Origin: Lysinibacillus sp. FSL W8-0992
GTDB taxonomy: Bacteria > Bacillota > Bacilli > Bacillales_A > Planococcaceae
Direction of reading: 5' to 3'
Length of the DNA stretch: 64,000 nt
NCBI RefSeq assembly: GCF_038008685.1
Contig: NZ_JBBOZQ010000001.1
Location: 1,178,001-1,242,000, forward strand
The translations under genes were made by a program, and so were the position numbers. Position 1 is the first letter of the stretch. Each line of letters starts with the position of its first letter. Below are positions 1 to 9,314 of the stretch, one piece after another. The notes beneath the pieces were generated by a model. That model was given only the letters and a program-made list of their open reading frames with translations, was not told where the DNA came from and searched no databases.

Positions 1-149
1 ATTGGCACTACTTTTGCATCCCCAGCACGAGTAAAACCACTCATACCAACTACATCACCGTTAGAAATAAGCGCTGCTGCTGCTTCAGCAGTGACAATTT
101 TACTTTCAAGTTCTTTTAAACCTAGGCGTTTTTGAATATTTGCATCCAT
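1..149 (-). CDS. Succinate/acetyl-CoA CoA-transferase, N-terminal fragment
   Basis: Only the first 49 codons lie in the window; the gene runs off the left edge. The reverse strand reads MDANIQKRLGLKEL followed by GDVVGMSGFTRAGDAK, which matches the N-terminus of the acetyl-CoA hydrolase / succinyl-CoA:acetate CoA-transferase family. These enzymes move CoA between acyl groups in acetate and organic-acid metabolism. A strong AGGGGAGG site precedes the ATG. The LytTR regulator behind it is on the same strand and could control it, which is inference. The exact substrate cannot be told from this fragment. Confidence 0.8.
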   Translation of the reverse strand, partial: MDANIQKRLGLKELESKIVTAEAAAALISNGDVVGMSGFTRAGDAKVVP

Positions 150-390
150 AAAAAAATCCTCCCCTAAATCATTTTGATGGAAACCGATTACAAAACTAGA
201 AAAAACCTGTATGAATTTTCTGTTTATTTAGTTGTAGTATGACTCCAACCATTTGATTAATACTATCACCAATTTGTCACAAAAACTTTATAATTAGCAT
301 TAAATTAAGTAAACGAAGAAAAAATGAGCGGAAGGCTGATTTTTCGACAGAGAAAACGTTTTATTGTAGAGCTGAGGTTTCAAGCTTTAA

Positions 391-436
391 ATTAAAAAGT
401 ACAGCAAGCTATCCTGAAGTAGGTACTTGCTGTACT
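391..436 (-). terminator. Rho-independent terminator of the LytTR gene
   Basis: An 11-bp perfect stem (AGTACAGCAAG with CTTGCTGTACT) lies just past the stop of the minus-strand LytTR gene and is followed on that strand by a T run. The rest of 150-390, between this terminator and the CoA-transferase start, shows no gene. Confidence 0.85.
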
Positions 437-444
437 AGAGAAAA

Positions 445-1095
445 TTAGAAGCCTAAAGAACGACGGAAATAACTTGCGTAACGTTGACTAACAGGGATAC
501 GCGTACCATCTTTCATTATTAATAAGAAAGTTGAGTGTGAATCTGGTTGAATTTCATCAATGTAATCAATGTTTACAATATAAGAACGGTGACATCTAAT
601 AAATGAGTCAGGTGCTAAAAATAGCTCAAGATCACTTAAATTTAAACGGTGGTAGCCTTCTCGTCCCATTGTTTTAACAAATGTTTTACGAAGCTGTGTT
701 TCAAGATAAATGACTTGATCGTGCTTAATTGGATACCAACAATCATCGATTTTAATCGTAATATAGTTTGTTAAAAATGCAGATGGCTTTTGCGGGAAGA
801 TGGCTGTGATAGCACCTTTTGTTTCTCCTTCTTCCATTAAAGGAATACTCATACCATAGTAAGCAACACCAAATACATCAGGTTCGATATACGTGCTGAT
901 TTTTTGATTATAGCTTAAAGCCTTATGTGCAGCTGAACCTTCTTTAATCGGATCACCTGGCTTAATTTTTAAATCAACCTTTTTGCTCGGTTGGTAGTAC
1001 AAGTATTCATTTGTATCAGAAATTGCGATTGAAGTATTCTCAGGGAAAAACTCCTTAATAATCTCCATGATTTCTTCTATTTGTTTTGGATCCAC
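445..1095 (-). CDS. LytTR-domain transcriptional regulator without a receiver domain
   Basis: 216 residues. The C-terminal half (about 110-216) is a LytTR DNA-binding domain, with the typical FIRCHRSYIVN segment and the IPVSQRY end. The N-terminal half is not a phosphoacceptor receiver domain. It reads like a small sensor domain (NTSIAISDTNEYLYY) of the PAS/GAF type, but I cannot name the ligand. The GTG at 1095 is preferred over the GTG at 1104, because the second lies inside the GAGGTG ribosome binding site. Its neighbour on the same strand is a CoA-transferase, so a role in organic-acid metabolism is possible (inference). Confidence 0.8.
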   Translation of the reverse strand: MDPKQIEEIMEIIKEFFPENTSIAISDTNEYLYYQPSKKVDLKIKPGDPIKEGSAAHKALSYNQKISTYIEPDVFGVAYYGMSIPLMEEGETKGAITAIFPQKPSAFLTNYITIKIDDCWYPIKHDQVIYLETQLRKTFVKTMGREGYHRLNLSDLELFLAPDSFIRCHRSYIVNIDYIDEIQPDSHSTFLLIMKDGTRIPVSQRYASYFRRSLGF

Positions 1096-1588
1096 TATTA
1101 GCACCTCGTTTTAACTTTTAAAAATAGTATTATCATCTATTTTACTACATATTCGTATAAATTATATAGAGAAGATTTCGGAATAAAAAAGAGATATGTC
1201 GTTTCCTGAAATAAAAAGTAGGATAAATGCTTACATAATATTCAAAATGGAGTAATTAATTACTAATTACTTTTTTAATGTATATGGTAAAATTTAAATG
1301 TCTATTAATAAGTTTCCAAGGTTTCAACTATCTTTATATGATAAATAAGAACTAGAATGATGTGTAAAATGTGGTTGAAAGGAAATCGCAGAATATGGTA
1401 AAATTCACTGTAAAGTATATTTTTTTTTAAGACTGGTGTTTAAGTTGGGTTATTTTTAAGCTATATTCAATATATAATTGTGTAATAGGACTCAATTCAT
1501 ATGATAGATAAGTAAATACTTTTTTCTTATTTTGAAATTGTAATTTGATGTCAAATATTGTAATGTAATTCGTGCACTCTGAGGAAAG
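1096..1588. other. AT-rich intergenic region
   Basis: This gap separates the divergently transcribed LytTR and AraC-family genes. It is very AT-rich with long T runs. It must hold both promoters, but I could not fix a convincing -35/-10 pair and see no open reading frame or RNA gene. Confidence 0.5.
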
Positions 1589-2395
1589 ATGGGGAAGATT
1601 ATGCAACTACATCAACATTCTATGTCCGAAACGATATCAAAAAGATACTTCCAAGAAATCGATAATATTAACCAATATGTCGGCGTAGAAGAATTTTTTA
1701 ATATTGAGTCAAAGTTAATATTTGAAATTTATCATTTAGAATCTGCGAAGGCGAAAAAATCCTTGCATGAATTAATTGATATTCTTTCTATACGTTTTGG
1801 CAAGCAAGTTATTAAAATTGTGAGAGGTTATTTTTCTGTGTTAGCGTCGATTGTTGCTCGTAAATTGCTAGACAATCAAGTACCTTCAAAAAAAGCCTTT
1901 GCTTTTAATATTGCTTGTAATGATATGATTGAAAACCAAATGAAAGACGCTGAATTTTTGCAATTTGCTGATGATTTAATTGATTTCTTTGTCTATTTTA
2001 TCGCAGATAGAAAGCAACCGACTTTCCGTCATCAGACAGTCAACAAAGTGATTATGTATATAAATGATGAGTTAGAAAATGATCTGACAGTAGAAAGTAT
2101 CGCGAATAACTTCCATATTAGTACTAGTCACTTATCACGTATTTTTAGAGAACATGTGGGCATAACATTGGTTGAATATTTAAATGTACGTCGAGTAGAA
2201 GAATCACAATATTACTTACGACATACAAATAAAAGCATTACGTCAATCTCAGACCAATTCCATTTTTGTAATCAGAGCTACTTTACACGTATTTTTAAAA
2301 AATACACAGGTGTAACACCTAAGCATTTCCGTGATGAGTTACACCATGAATTTTACCGTTTTGAAATGAACGAGACTGAGATGCAAAACGTATAA
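1589..2395 (+). CDS. AraC-family transcriptional regulator
   Basis: 268 residues. The C-terminal ~100 residues hold two helix-turn-helix units: ESIANNFHISTSHLSRIF, and SISDQFHFCNQSYFTRIF followed by KKYTGVTP, the hallmark of AraC/XylS regulators. The N-terminal ~150 residues are mostly helical and match no sugar-binding cupin I recognise, so the signal is unknown. The start is uncertain: ATG 1589 has GAGGA only three bases upstream, and ATG 1601 is an alternative with GGGGAAG close by. No target operon is obvious next to it. Confidence 0.85.
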   Translation: MGKIMQLHQHSMSETISKRYFQEIDNINQYVGVEEFFNIESKLIFEIYHLESAKAKKSLHELIDILSIRFGKQVIKIVRGYFSVLASIVARKLLDNQVPSKKAFAFNIACNDMIENQMKDAEFLQFADDLIDFFVYFIADRKQPTFRHQTVNKVIMYINDELENDLTVESIANNFHISTSHLSRIFREHVGITLVEYLNVRRVEESQYYLRHTNKSITSISDQFHFCNQSYFTRIFKKYTGVTPKHFRDELHHEFYRFEMNETEMQNV

Positions 2396-2448
2396 TTTTA
2401 ATCATGGGCATTGAATGACTGGCGCTAAATATAAAAACATACTGATAA

Positions 2449-2490
2449 GATGCGATCGTATTAGCGATGCTAAAGCGCGCATCTTTTTTT
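2449..2490 (+). terminator. Terminator after the AraC-family gene
   Basis: GATGCG pairs with CGCATC across an internal partly paired loop and is followed by a run of seven T. Confidence 0.7.
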
Positions 2491-2560
2491 ATATGAAATG
2501 ATCGCCATAGTTCCAAGCTTACAAAACACCTAGGAAGAATTGATAAGTAGCGCTTGCTAT

Positions 2561-2590
2561 TTGATAAAGGTAGTCTTTATAAGGTATACT
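2561..2590 (+). promoter_or_regulatory. Sigma-A promoter of yidC
   Basis: TTGATA at 2561-2566 and TATACT at 2585-2590 are separated by 18 bases, 35 bases upstream of the yidC start. Confidence 0.65.
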
Positions 2591-2624
2591 TCACATTAGT
2601 TGAAAAATAATAGTAGGTGGAAAA

Positions 2625-3386
2625 ATGAAAAATTTGAAGCTATTATCAATGCTTGGTCTTGTTGTTTTTGTATTAAGCGGCTGTCAAGCAGTTGAGAACA
2701 AAGAAGGCTTTTTCTATAGTGTTTTTGTAAAACCTATGGAATTTTTACTGGAGTTTTTCGGAAATGATATTTTTTCAGGTAGCTATGGTTTAGCGATTAT
2801 CGCCATTACGGTCCTTATTCGTTTAGTCTTAATGCCGATTATGTTGAAAAACTATCGTCAGCAACAATTAATGAAATCGAAAATGGATGCCTTCAAACCT
2901 GAAATGGAAGCCGTTCAGAAGAAAATGAAGGAAGCAAAGACAAAAGAAGAACAAACGCAATATCAGCAAGAAATGATGGCATTGTATCAAAAGCATGGTG
3001 TTAATCCGTTAAATATGGGTTGTTTACCGATGTTAATTCAAATGCCAATCATTATGGGTCTCTACTTTTCAATTTTATATTCTGCCGATGTGAAATCACA
3101 TGAGTTTTTATGGTTTAGCTTAGGTTCACCAGACATTGTTATGACAATTATTGCAGGGATTGTTTATTTAGTACAAGCACGTGTATCTTTATGGACTGTA
3201 CCTGAGCAACAAAAAAAGCAAATGAAAATGTTTATTTACATTTCGCCAATTATGATTGTCTTTATTTCTATGTCCTCTATGGCAGCTCTACCTCTTTACT
3301 GGTCTGTCAGCGGAGCATTACTAATTCTTCAAACATATATTGGTCGAAAATATTATTCGGAGCATCCCGAAAAAGCAAAATCATAA
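2625..3386 (+). CDS. yidC: Membrane protein insertase YidC (OxaA/SpoIIIJ family)
   Basis: 253 residues, normal for Gram-positive YidC. A lipoprotein signal ends in LSGC with Cys20 as the lipidated residue. About five membrane segments follow. Arg66 in the first of them (VLIRLVLMP) is the conserved positive charge of the hydrophilic groove that accepts substrates. A charged cytoplasmic hairpin (about 85-130) is typical. The protein inserts membrane proteins, alone or with SecYEG. Bacilli usually carry two paralogues (SpoIIIJ and YqjG). This copy is not beside rnpA-rpmH, so it may be the second one. No MifM-like leader peptide is visible upstream. RBS is TAGGTGG. Confidence 0.93.
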   Translation: MKNLKLLSMLGLVVFVLSGCQAVENKEGFFYSVFVKPMEFLLEFFGNDIFSGSYGLAIIAITVLIRLVLMPIMLKNYRQQQLMKSKMDAFKPEMEAVQKKMKEAKTKEEQTQYQQEMMALYQKHGVNPLNMGCLPMLIQMPIIMGLYFSILYSADVKSHEFLWFSLGSPDIVMTIIAGIVYLVQARVSLWTVPEQQKKQMKMFIYISPIMIVFISMSSMAALPLYWSVSGALLILQTYIGRKYYSEHPEKAKS

Positions 3387-3397
3387 ATGAATTTATG

Positions 3398-3428
3398 TCG
3401 AGGCGCTTGTGTAGCCTCGATTTTTTTT
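3398..3428 (+). terminator. Terminator after yidC
   Basis: A 7-bp stem TCGAGGC/GCCTCGA is followed by eight T. It sits directly before the ribosome binding site of the next small gene. Confidence 0.85.
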
Positions 3429-3442
3429 AGGAGGAAAACAGA

Positions 3443-3691
3443 GTGAATACAAAATGGATATCATCAATTCTTGTGGCAATTTTTAGTATCGCGGCAATTG
3501 TATGCATCATTTTAGGAAATTTCAACTTTGCTGTACTAGCGATGACAATCATGTTTGCCATGTCTAATGGTTTTAGAGCGAAAAGTTTTAAGGAGCAGGG
3601 ATATATTAAAGAGGCAAAATGGATGAAGTATATGTCTATCTTTTTCTCGATAGCTTCAATTGTTGTCCTTATTATCATTTTTACAGAATAA
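3443..3691 (+). CDS. Small membrane protein of unknown function
   Basis: 82 residues with a GTG start behind AGGAGG (spacing 8). Three hydrophobic stretches (about 4-21, 23-38 and 62-80) make it an integral membrane protein. The middle loop is basic (FRAKSFKEQGYIKEAKWMK). I do not recognise the family. It follows yidC after a terminator, so read-through co-expression is possible but unproven. Confidence 0.7.
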   Translation: MNTKWISSILVAIFSIAAIVCIILGNFNFAVLAMTIMFAMSNGFRAKSFKEQGYIKEAKWMKYMSIFFSIASIVVLIIIFTE

Positions 3692-3777
3692 TAGTGAAAA
3701 GCTTCACTTAAAAATGTGAACAGTGATAAAATAAAACTATCAAATGAAAATGTTATAACTTGCTTCAGCACAAGTAC

Positions 3778-3950
3778 TCCACTTCAAGAAGTGGTGGATG
3801 AATGCCTTGAATATGCACTGAAATCTATGGGGGTTCAAAACCTTGCTGAACCAAGTTAAAAGCCCCGGCGGATGTCACGGATTTTTTACATGAGCTTTTC
3901 GAGCAAGCTCGAAAAAATCTGGACGCCATTACGCCGAGGCGTAATTGATT
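3778..3950 (+). repeat. Dispersed structured repeat, copy A (most intact)
   Basis: A non-coding element. It starts with a hairpin (CCACTTC/AAGTGG), then GATGAATGC, then TGAACCAAGTTA, then GCGGATGTCACGGATTTT, then a strong stem (GAGCTTTTCGAGC paired with GCTCGAAAAA), and ends in TTACGCC-GA-GGCGTAATTGATT. Related copies lie at 22405-22576, 23842-23952 and 41743-41953, all on the same strand. Its end lies 88 bases before the D,D-carboxypeptidase start. Identity is unknown; a mobile non-autonomous element or a cis-acting RNA are both possible. Confidence 0.75.
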
Positions 3951-4037
3951 AAAGGTCTTAAGGTTGCTTAAACTCTCGATGAAACGACCTGTCTGGTAGT
4001 TGGGCAACCCTGTATCTGTACAAAAGGGGCAAAAAAA

Positions 4038-4808
4038 GTGAAAAAAAGTCGTTTACCACTTATTATTGGTGCTGTTATTTCAGTGGCATTGATCGTTTCA
4101 ATTTTTGTAGTTATAAACTATAAAAAAAGCCAAGTAAATGTAGCATCTGATGAGGAACAACCAGTAGCACAAAAAGGCAAAGAAGATGAGCCAACAAAAG
4201 AACAACCAAAAACACCTGATAATACATCTGAGCCTCAAGAACAGCCGGATGAAAACGGTTATTACCCAAATCAAACTATACCAACAGAGCCTACTTATAT
4301 TGATGGTATTTTATTAGCTAATAAAAGATATCCACTACCATCAACATTTGCACCTGGTGAAAGTCCAGAGGCTCGTCAAGCGTTAAATAAGATGATAGCA
4401 GAAGCGAAGCAACAGGGTTTTAACTTAGTGGCGTTTAGCGGATATCGTTCATACGAATATCAAACAACATTGTATAACAACTATGTTAAGCGTGATGGTC
4501 AGGCTGCTGCGGACCGCTATAGTGCGCGACCAGGTTTTTCTGAGCATCAAACAGGCTTAGCATTTGATATTGGTGAAGTTGGCAAAGATGATTTATGGTT
4601 GACTGAGGAATTTGGAGAAACACCAGCTGGACAATGGTTATTTAATAATGCTGCGCAATTTGGTTTCATTTTACGATTCCCTCAAAACAAAGAAGACATT
4701 ACAGGTTATATGTATGAATCATGGCATTACCGTTTCGTTGGAGTCGACATTGCGAAAAAAATTAAAGAACAAAACCTTACTTTAGAAGAATATTTAGGCG
4801 TGAAATAA
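4038..4808 (+). CDS. D-alanyl-D-alanine carboxypeptidase, peptidase M15B (VanY/DacB-like)
   Basis: 256 residues with a GTG start behind AAGGGG. One N-terminal membrane anchor (about 7-27) is followed by a Pro/Glu/Gln-rich extracellular linker (about 36-75) and an M15 peptidase domain. Zinc and active-site motifs are visible: SGYRSYEYQT near 133, SEHQTGLAFDIGE near 168-180 and SWHYRFVG near 228. It is expected to trim the terminal D-Ala from peptidoglycan stem peptides at the cell surface. It stands alone between a repeat element and a bidirectional terminator. Confidence 0.9.
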   Translation: MKKSRLPLIIGAVISVALIVSIFVVINYKKSQVNVASDEEQPVAQKGKEDEPTKEQPKTPDNTSEPQEQPDENGYYPNQTIPTEPTYIDGILLANKRYPLPSTFAPGESPEARQALNKMIAEAKQQGFNLVAFSGYRSYEYQTTLYNNYVKRDGQAAADRYSARPGFSEHQTGLAFDIGEVGKDDLWLTEEFGETPAGQWLFNNAAQFGFILRFPQNKEDITGYMYESWHYRFVGVDIAKKIKEQNLTLEEYLGVK

Positions 4809-4953
4809 CAATAGAAGGCTACTATCGTTGATTTCCACTACAGCGGGTGCTTTCCGCTCCAATCAACTGACCGTGTTGAAAGGAGATCCCATTTTATTAC
4901 CTAAATCAGGGGAGAATTGTTTAAAAGTGCCCGTAGCGAAAATCAAAAATAAA

Positions 4954-5001
4954 GAAAAAGTGTTAGATTGATTTGAAGTCAATCTAACACTTTTTCTTTT
5001 T
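4954..5001. terminator. Strong bidirectional terminator
   Basis: A 17-bp perfect stem (arms 4954-4970 and 4980-4996, 9-base loop) has T runs on both strands. It lies between the convergent carboxypeptidase and cardiolipin synthase genes. Upstream, 4810-4920 holds a GC-richer stretch (around 4835-4867) that resembles a sequence often repeated in Lysinibacillus intergenic DNA, from memory. Confidence 0.92.
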
Positions 5002-5030
5002 GTATCAGCATGATTTGAACAAGTAGTTTA

Positions 5031-6488
5031 CTACAGTACTGGTGTTAGTAAACGTGAGATAGATTCCTTAAACTTGATCATGTTCGAACGATTTTGATAC
5101 ATCTCCCAAGTTAATTCCGTGCAATCTAAAATATCCTTTTCAAATAGCTCCGCTAACTGATGAGAAATTGTTGAATCGTAAATAAAAGCATTTACTTCGA
5201 AATTTAAACTGAAACTTCGTACATCGATATTGGCAGTTCCGACTGTAGAAGCCTCGTCATCGATAATAATGGCTTTAGCATGAATAAATCCTTTTTCATA
5301 AATATAAACTTTTGCCCCAGCGCGCAGTAATTGCCCCACATAAGAGTATGTAGCCCAATAAACAAACATGTGGTCCGGTTTGTTTGGAATCATGATACGA
5401 ACATCAATACCTGAAAGCGTAGCAATTTTAATGGCATCTAAAAAGCTGACATCTGGAATGAAATAAGGGGTTTGAATATAAATATATCTCTTGGCCATAT
5501 TAATAAGCTTTAAATAACCAATTTTAATTTGTTCCCACTCAGAGTCTGGTCCGCTCGAAACAATTTGTAAGCCTACATTACCTTTTTTCGGAATAGCAGG
5601 GAAGTAGCGATCTGAATAGCCCATTTTTTGCTGTGCACAAGCTTGATTCCAATCTAGCAGAAAGCGTGTTTGCAACGGATGGACGGCACTACCTTCGATA
5701 CGTAAATGTGTATCTCTCCAATAGCCAAATTTCTTTTGAAGTCCAAGGTATTCATCTCCTACATTAAAGCCCCCAATATAACCAATACGACCATCAATTA
5801 CTACGATTTTACGGTGATTTCTGAAATTTAGACGTGGATTAAGCAGTGGGAATATTGAGGGGAAGAACACTTCAACCTCACCGCCCGCTTCAAGAAGTTC
5901 TTTGAAATGCCTTCTTTTAACATTACGTGAGCCCATTTCATCATACAAGAGCCTCACTTTAACCCCTTGTTTTGCCTTTTTAATCATTGCGTCGACGAGA
6001 CGCGTACCTAAATTGTCTAAACGAAAGATGTAATATTGAATGTGGATATGATCTTTTGCTGCTTCGATATCTTTTATAAGCTGTTCAAATTTGTCTGCAC
6101 CATCATCAAAAATAGAAATATGGTTGTCTTGTGTTAATACGGCATTATTCGTTTTTAAATGCATGTAAATCATCTCTTTATAATTTTCAGCATTTTCAAT
6201 ACGAAACTCAAATGTATCATCTCGAATCGTATCCATTTGATAGCTAATCAGATTATCAATCCCAATATCCTTGCGCCCTTCCCAACGAAACAAATGTTTC
6301 TTCCGCAGTTGCCTGCCGACTAGTAAATATAAAATAAATCCAACTAATGGCAAGAAAAATAGGACGAGAATCCATGCCCATGTAGAAGAGGCATCTTTAC
6401 GTTCTAAAAAAATTATGGTCATCGCTGATAAGATGTTAAAGATTAATACTAAAGGTACTAGATATTCTACATCTGTAAAAATGCTCAT
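5031..6488 (-). CDS. cls: Cardiolipin synthase
   Basis: 485 residues, the usual length. Two N-terminal membrane segments (about 8-28 and 38-58) precede two phospholipase-D domains. The HKD motifs are visible: HRKIVVIDG near 224 followed by GYIGGFNVGDEY, and HAKAIIIDD near 402 followed by TVGTANIDVRSF. The enzyme joins two phosphatidylglycerol molecules into cardiolipin plus glycerol at the membrane. An RBS (AGGGGTG) precedes the ATG. It is a single-gene unit, with terminators on both sides. Confidence 0.95.
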   Translation of the reverse strand: MSIFTDVEYLVPLVLIFNILSAMTIIFLERKDASSTWAWILVLFFLPLVGFILYLLVGRQLRKKHLFRWEGRKDIGIDNLISYQMDTIRDDTFEFRIENAENYKEMIYMHLKTNNAVLTQDNHISIFDDGADKFEQLIKDIEAAKDHIHIQYYIFRLDNLGTRLVDAMIKKAKQGVKVRLLYDEMGSRNVKRRHFKELLEAGGEVEVFFPSIFPLLNPRLNFRNHRKIVVIDGRIGYIGGFNVGDEYLGLQKKFGYWRDTHLRIEGSAVHPLQTRFLLDWNQACAQQKMGYSDRYFPAIPKKGNVGLQIVSSGPDSEWEQIKIGYLKLINMAKRYIYIQTPYFIPDVSFLDAIKIATLSGIDVRIMIPNKPDHMFVYWATYSYVGQLLRAGAKVYIYEKGFIHAKAIIIDDEASTVGTANIDVRSFSLNFEVNAFIYDSTISHQLAELFEKDILDCTELTWEMYQNRSNMIKFKESISRLLTPVL

Positions 6489-6693
6489 TCCTGCACCCCT
6501 CTACTATTTTTCATATAATACTTAGTATAGCCTACTTTTCAGGTGGAAAGAAAGAAGAGTCCGCTATTTGTTGTCACCATAGAAAAGATTACCCTAAAAT
6601 ATAAAGAGGTAATCCGCAGCGCTTCTATAAATGAAAGTGTATAAATACGGATGCTTGAAATTCGTGCTGTATGGACTGTGCATACTATAATAG

Positions 6694-6734
6694 AAAACCG
6701 GCAAGCCTCCCCTGTGGTATGGCTTGCCGGTTTT
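6694..6734. terminator. Terminator, 14-bp perfect stem
   Basis: AAAACCGGCAAGCC pairs exactly with GGCTTGCCGGTTTT (13-base loop). It lies downstream of the minus-strand DUF1963 gene and upstream of cls. A second GC-rich hairpin (GATGCCCC/GGGGCATC, 6745-6774) sits between it and the stop codon. Confidence 0.85.
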
Positions 6735-6782
6735 GACTACTGTGGATGCCCCCTTCAAGAGAAGGCGGGGCATCTTACTAAC

Positions 6783-7580
6783 TTATGAATAACATTCCCA
6801 TTGAAATAGTATATCGGAAAAATCTTGTTGTAGAAGTTTATCACGATTGATAAAAAACTTACCTACGCCACTATCCGCCCACATAATACCGAATTCATCA
6901 TTAGAATCTATTTGTAGTAAAAGTACATCATATCGTTGCAAAAGCTGAGATGCATGTCGAATGTCCTCATCTAAAAAATATGCATAACCACCTATCTTTG
7001 CCCCTGCACCTAAAAAATGCTGTAAATAAATTTCATATAAATTAACATCATAATTTTGCGTTGCTATTAGGCTAGGTAAATGATGCACAGCACGATAATC
7101 TAACGCTGAAACAGGTTCTTGCGTGTAGTGAAATTGTAATGCTAATTCCTCATTAATAGGAAACCAATCATTTGAGGATTGTGTTAGGTTATTATGTGAT
7201 GGCATAGTTATTTTGGGTTCTACTGTCGGGTAAAATCGTACCTTATAAAACTGTTGGAAAATATCTTCTTTATAGTGCGCTGCATTGGCAAAAATATTAG
7301 ATGATATAAAAAATTGTAAAATACCTTGTGTAGGGAAATCTTGTATGAGCGGTATTTCTGCAAAATTTATTTGAGCTAATAAACGCATAGATTCACCAGT
7401 AATGTCTTTTGGAACTGTTTGATAATATGGTAAATAAGGTTCACCAGCAAATTTACTTTCTGTTAATGAAGTTGTTCGTTTAGATGGCGAAATAATTATC
7501 GCTGGAGAAAGCGAATCTTCAATTTCAGAACGTAATGGGTAGAGCTCTCTAGGTAGAGATAAATTTATCGTTTTGTTCAT
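6783..7580 (-). CDS. DUF1963 (YwqG-like) protein
   Basis: 265 residues starting with ATG behind GGAGGG. The features are those of the YwqG/DUF1963 family: a KFAGEPYLP stretch, LLAQINFAEIPL and GILQFFIS, and a C-terminal LLQIDSNDEFGIMWADSG segment. These proteins are cytoplasmic; B. subtilis YwqG has a known fold, but no biochemical role is established that I know of. It is a single gene with its own terminator. Confidence 0.85.
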   Translation of the reverse strand: MNKTINLSLPRELYPLRSEIEDSLSPAIIISPSKRTTSLTESKFAGEPYLPYYQTVPKDITGESMRLLAQINFAEIPLIQDFPTQGILQFFISSNIFANAAHYKEDIFQQFYKVRFYPTVEPKITMPSHNNLTQSSNDWFPINEELALQFHYTQEPVSALDYRAVHHLPSLIATQNYDVNLYEIYLQHFLGAGAKIGGYAYFLDEDIRHASQLLQRYDVLLLQIDSNDEFGIMWADSGVGKFFINRDKLLQQDFSDILFQWECYS

Positions 7581-7677
7581 GCAGTGCCCTCCGAGTTTAC
7601 ACTTTCAAACATTGATGTCTTTAACTAACATAATCAAAAACGTTTGTTACTATAAGGTACGACATTTTGTAAGTAAA

Positions 7678-8838
7678 TTATTCAAGGCGTAAAGTTTTAT
7701 TTGATGCGTTATAAATAAACATTAAACTAATTGAGATAATGGCGATTGTTGCAGCAATGTAGTAGCCAAGATTTGATTCCATTGTGAATAACCATGTAAA
7801 GAATAGAGGGCCGAGAATACGTCCTAAATTGTCCATAGAATAAGAAAGGCCTGCTGCTGTTCCGTATTGGCCACCAGATTCTTTGGAGGATAGTGACACA
7901 ACACATGTTCTTGCAAGGGCATTTCCTGCTGTGAATACACAAAGAGCAAATCCTGCCATTAATAGATTGCCTGTTAAAGTAAATAAAATCATACCAAGTG
8001 CAGTAACGATTTGAGCTCCAATAAGCCAAGAAGTTTCCGTACCATTTTTAATACGACGAACAACACCGCCTTGTATTGCCGCATCTACAAAACCACTAAA
8101 CATAAATAAATAACCAATTTGCAATGGTGTTATGTGTATGCGATCAATTTGGAAAAGCTGGAATGTTGCTTCTACTCCTGCGAGCATAAAAGTGACTAAA
8201 AAAGAGAACATAAATAAATAACGAACTCGGTATTGAAGCATTTTGCCAACACCTTTTGGTACAATTGCACGTTTTGTTACATCTTTTCGTTTTTCTGGTT
8301 CTTTTAAGACGAAAATTGCATAAATAAATAATAGCGCAATTAAAACTGCTGATGCGATAAATGGTAGTTGCAAGCTATAATGACCTAGCATGCCACCAAT
8401 TGCAGGACCGAAGATAAAACCTAGACCGATGGACATGCCCATTAAACCCATGTATTTATTACGATCTTCCTCGCTCGACATGTCACCGATAAAGCCTGTT
8501 ACCGCTGTATATAGTGCACCTGAGAATAAGCCGCCAACGATACGTGATACGTATAGCATCGTTAAATTATCAATAAATATTGAAAAGATAACGAAGCTTA
8601 GACTGAATCCAACCAATCCCGTTAAAATAAGTTGCTTTCTTCCGACTTTATCGGATAGCTTTCCCCACAGTGGTGCAGTAAAAAAACTTGCAAGTGAATA
8701 CACTGTCAGTAAACCGCCTACATGAATGTTTTGCCAGCCTTGTTGCACAATGACTTCTGGTAAGACTGGAATAATAATTCCGAAGCCTAAGTAGACGAGA
8801 AATTGTACTGACATTAAGAGTAAAATTGGTTTTATCAT
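7678..8838 (-). CDS. MFS efflux transporter, 12 membrane segments
   Basis: 386 residues, normal for the drug:H+ antiporter group. The start reads LVYLGFGIIIPVLPEVI, and the classic loop motif GKLSDKVGRKQLIL follows TM2 (about 60-73). GFIFGPAIGGML in TM5 matches the antiporter motif C of drug exporters such as TetA and NorA. The substrate is unknown. RBS is AGGAAA before the ATG. It stands alone, with no regulator beside it. Confidence 0.88.
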   Translation of the reverse strand: MIKPILLLMSVQFLVYLGFGIIIPVLPEVIVQQGWQNIHVGGLLTVYSLASFFTAPLWGKLSDKVGRKQLILTGLVGFSLSFVIFSIFIDNLTMLYVSRIVGGLFSGALYTAVTGFIGDMSSEEDRNKYMGLMGMSIGLGFIFGPAIGGMLGHYSLQLPFIASAVLIALLFIYAIFVLKEPEKRKDVTKRAIVPKGVGKMLQYRVRYLFMFSFLVTFMLAGVEATFQLFQIDRIHITPLQIGYLFMFSGFVDAAIQGGVVRRIKNGTETSWLIGAQIVTALGMILFTLTGNLLMAGFALCVFTAGNALARTCVVSLSSKESGGQYGTAAGLSYSMDNLGRILGPLFFTWLFTMESNLGYYIAATIAIISISLMFIYNASNKTLRLE

Positions 8839-9314
8839 TTAATTTCCTGCTTTCTTACAATATTTCAGTATGTATATTCTACCTCTCTTGTTCTTGCTAT
8901 TACAAGGAAACGTAGGTAAAGCATTTTGTTCGGTACTGTAAAAAGTTTTTTTAAATTGATTTTTATTTTGCTGAGCGGTTATTCCACAATATTTATTTCT
9001 TCTTCTATTCCCTCCTTTGGTAGAGGTTTTAACAGGTCCCAAATATCCGTATTGAATGTCAAAAAAATGAGGAAATACGAATAGAACCAATGAGATATGC
9101 AAAGAATATAGTTATATCAAATCAGTTTATTTTTTGCCGTAAAAAATGGTCATTAAACATAATTTACATTGTAACAAAATTGAAAAATATTAAAGGCGAG
9201 TTAAATGGTATGATAGATAAAGATAAACTCGTCTGACATCTATAACATAGAAAATTGAAACTTTTTTGGAAATAAAACGTTATATAAAATCGAGGAAAGA
9301 TTGAGGTGGAATGT
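8839..9314. other. Intergenic region
   Basis: 476 bases between the divergent MFS gene and the 45-codon gene. An 87-codon minus-strand frame here has no ribosome binding site and a non-protein-like composition, so I do not call it. No RNA gene or clear promoter was found. Confidence 0.5.

Noticed and set aside
3825..4007. 60-codon minus-strand frame over repeat copy A
   Set aside because: Arises from the palindromic repeat; no ribosome binding site and other copies do not keep the frame.
8839..9102. 87-codon minus-strand frame after the MFS gene
   Set aside because: No ribosome binding site, odd composition, and it overlaps the promoter region of the MFS gene.
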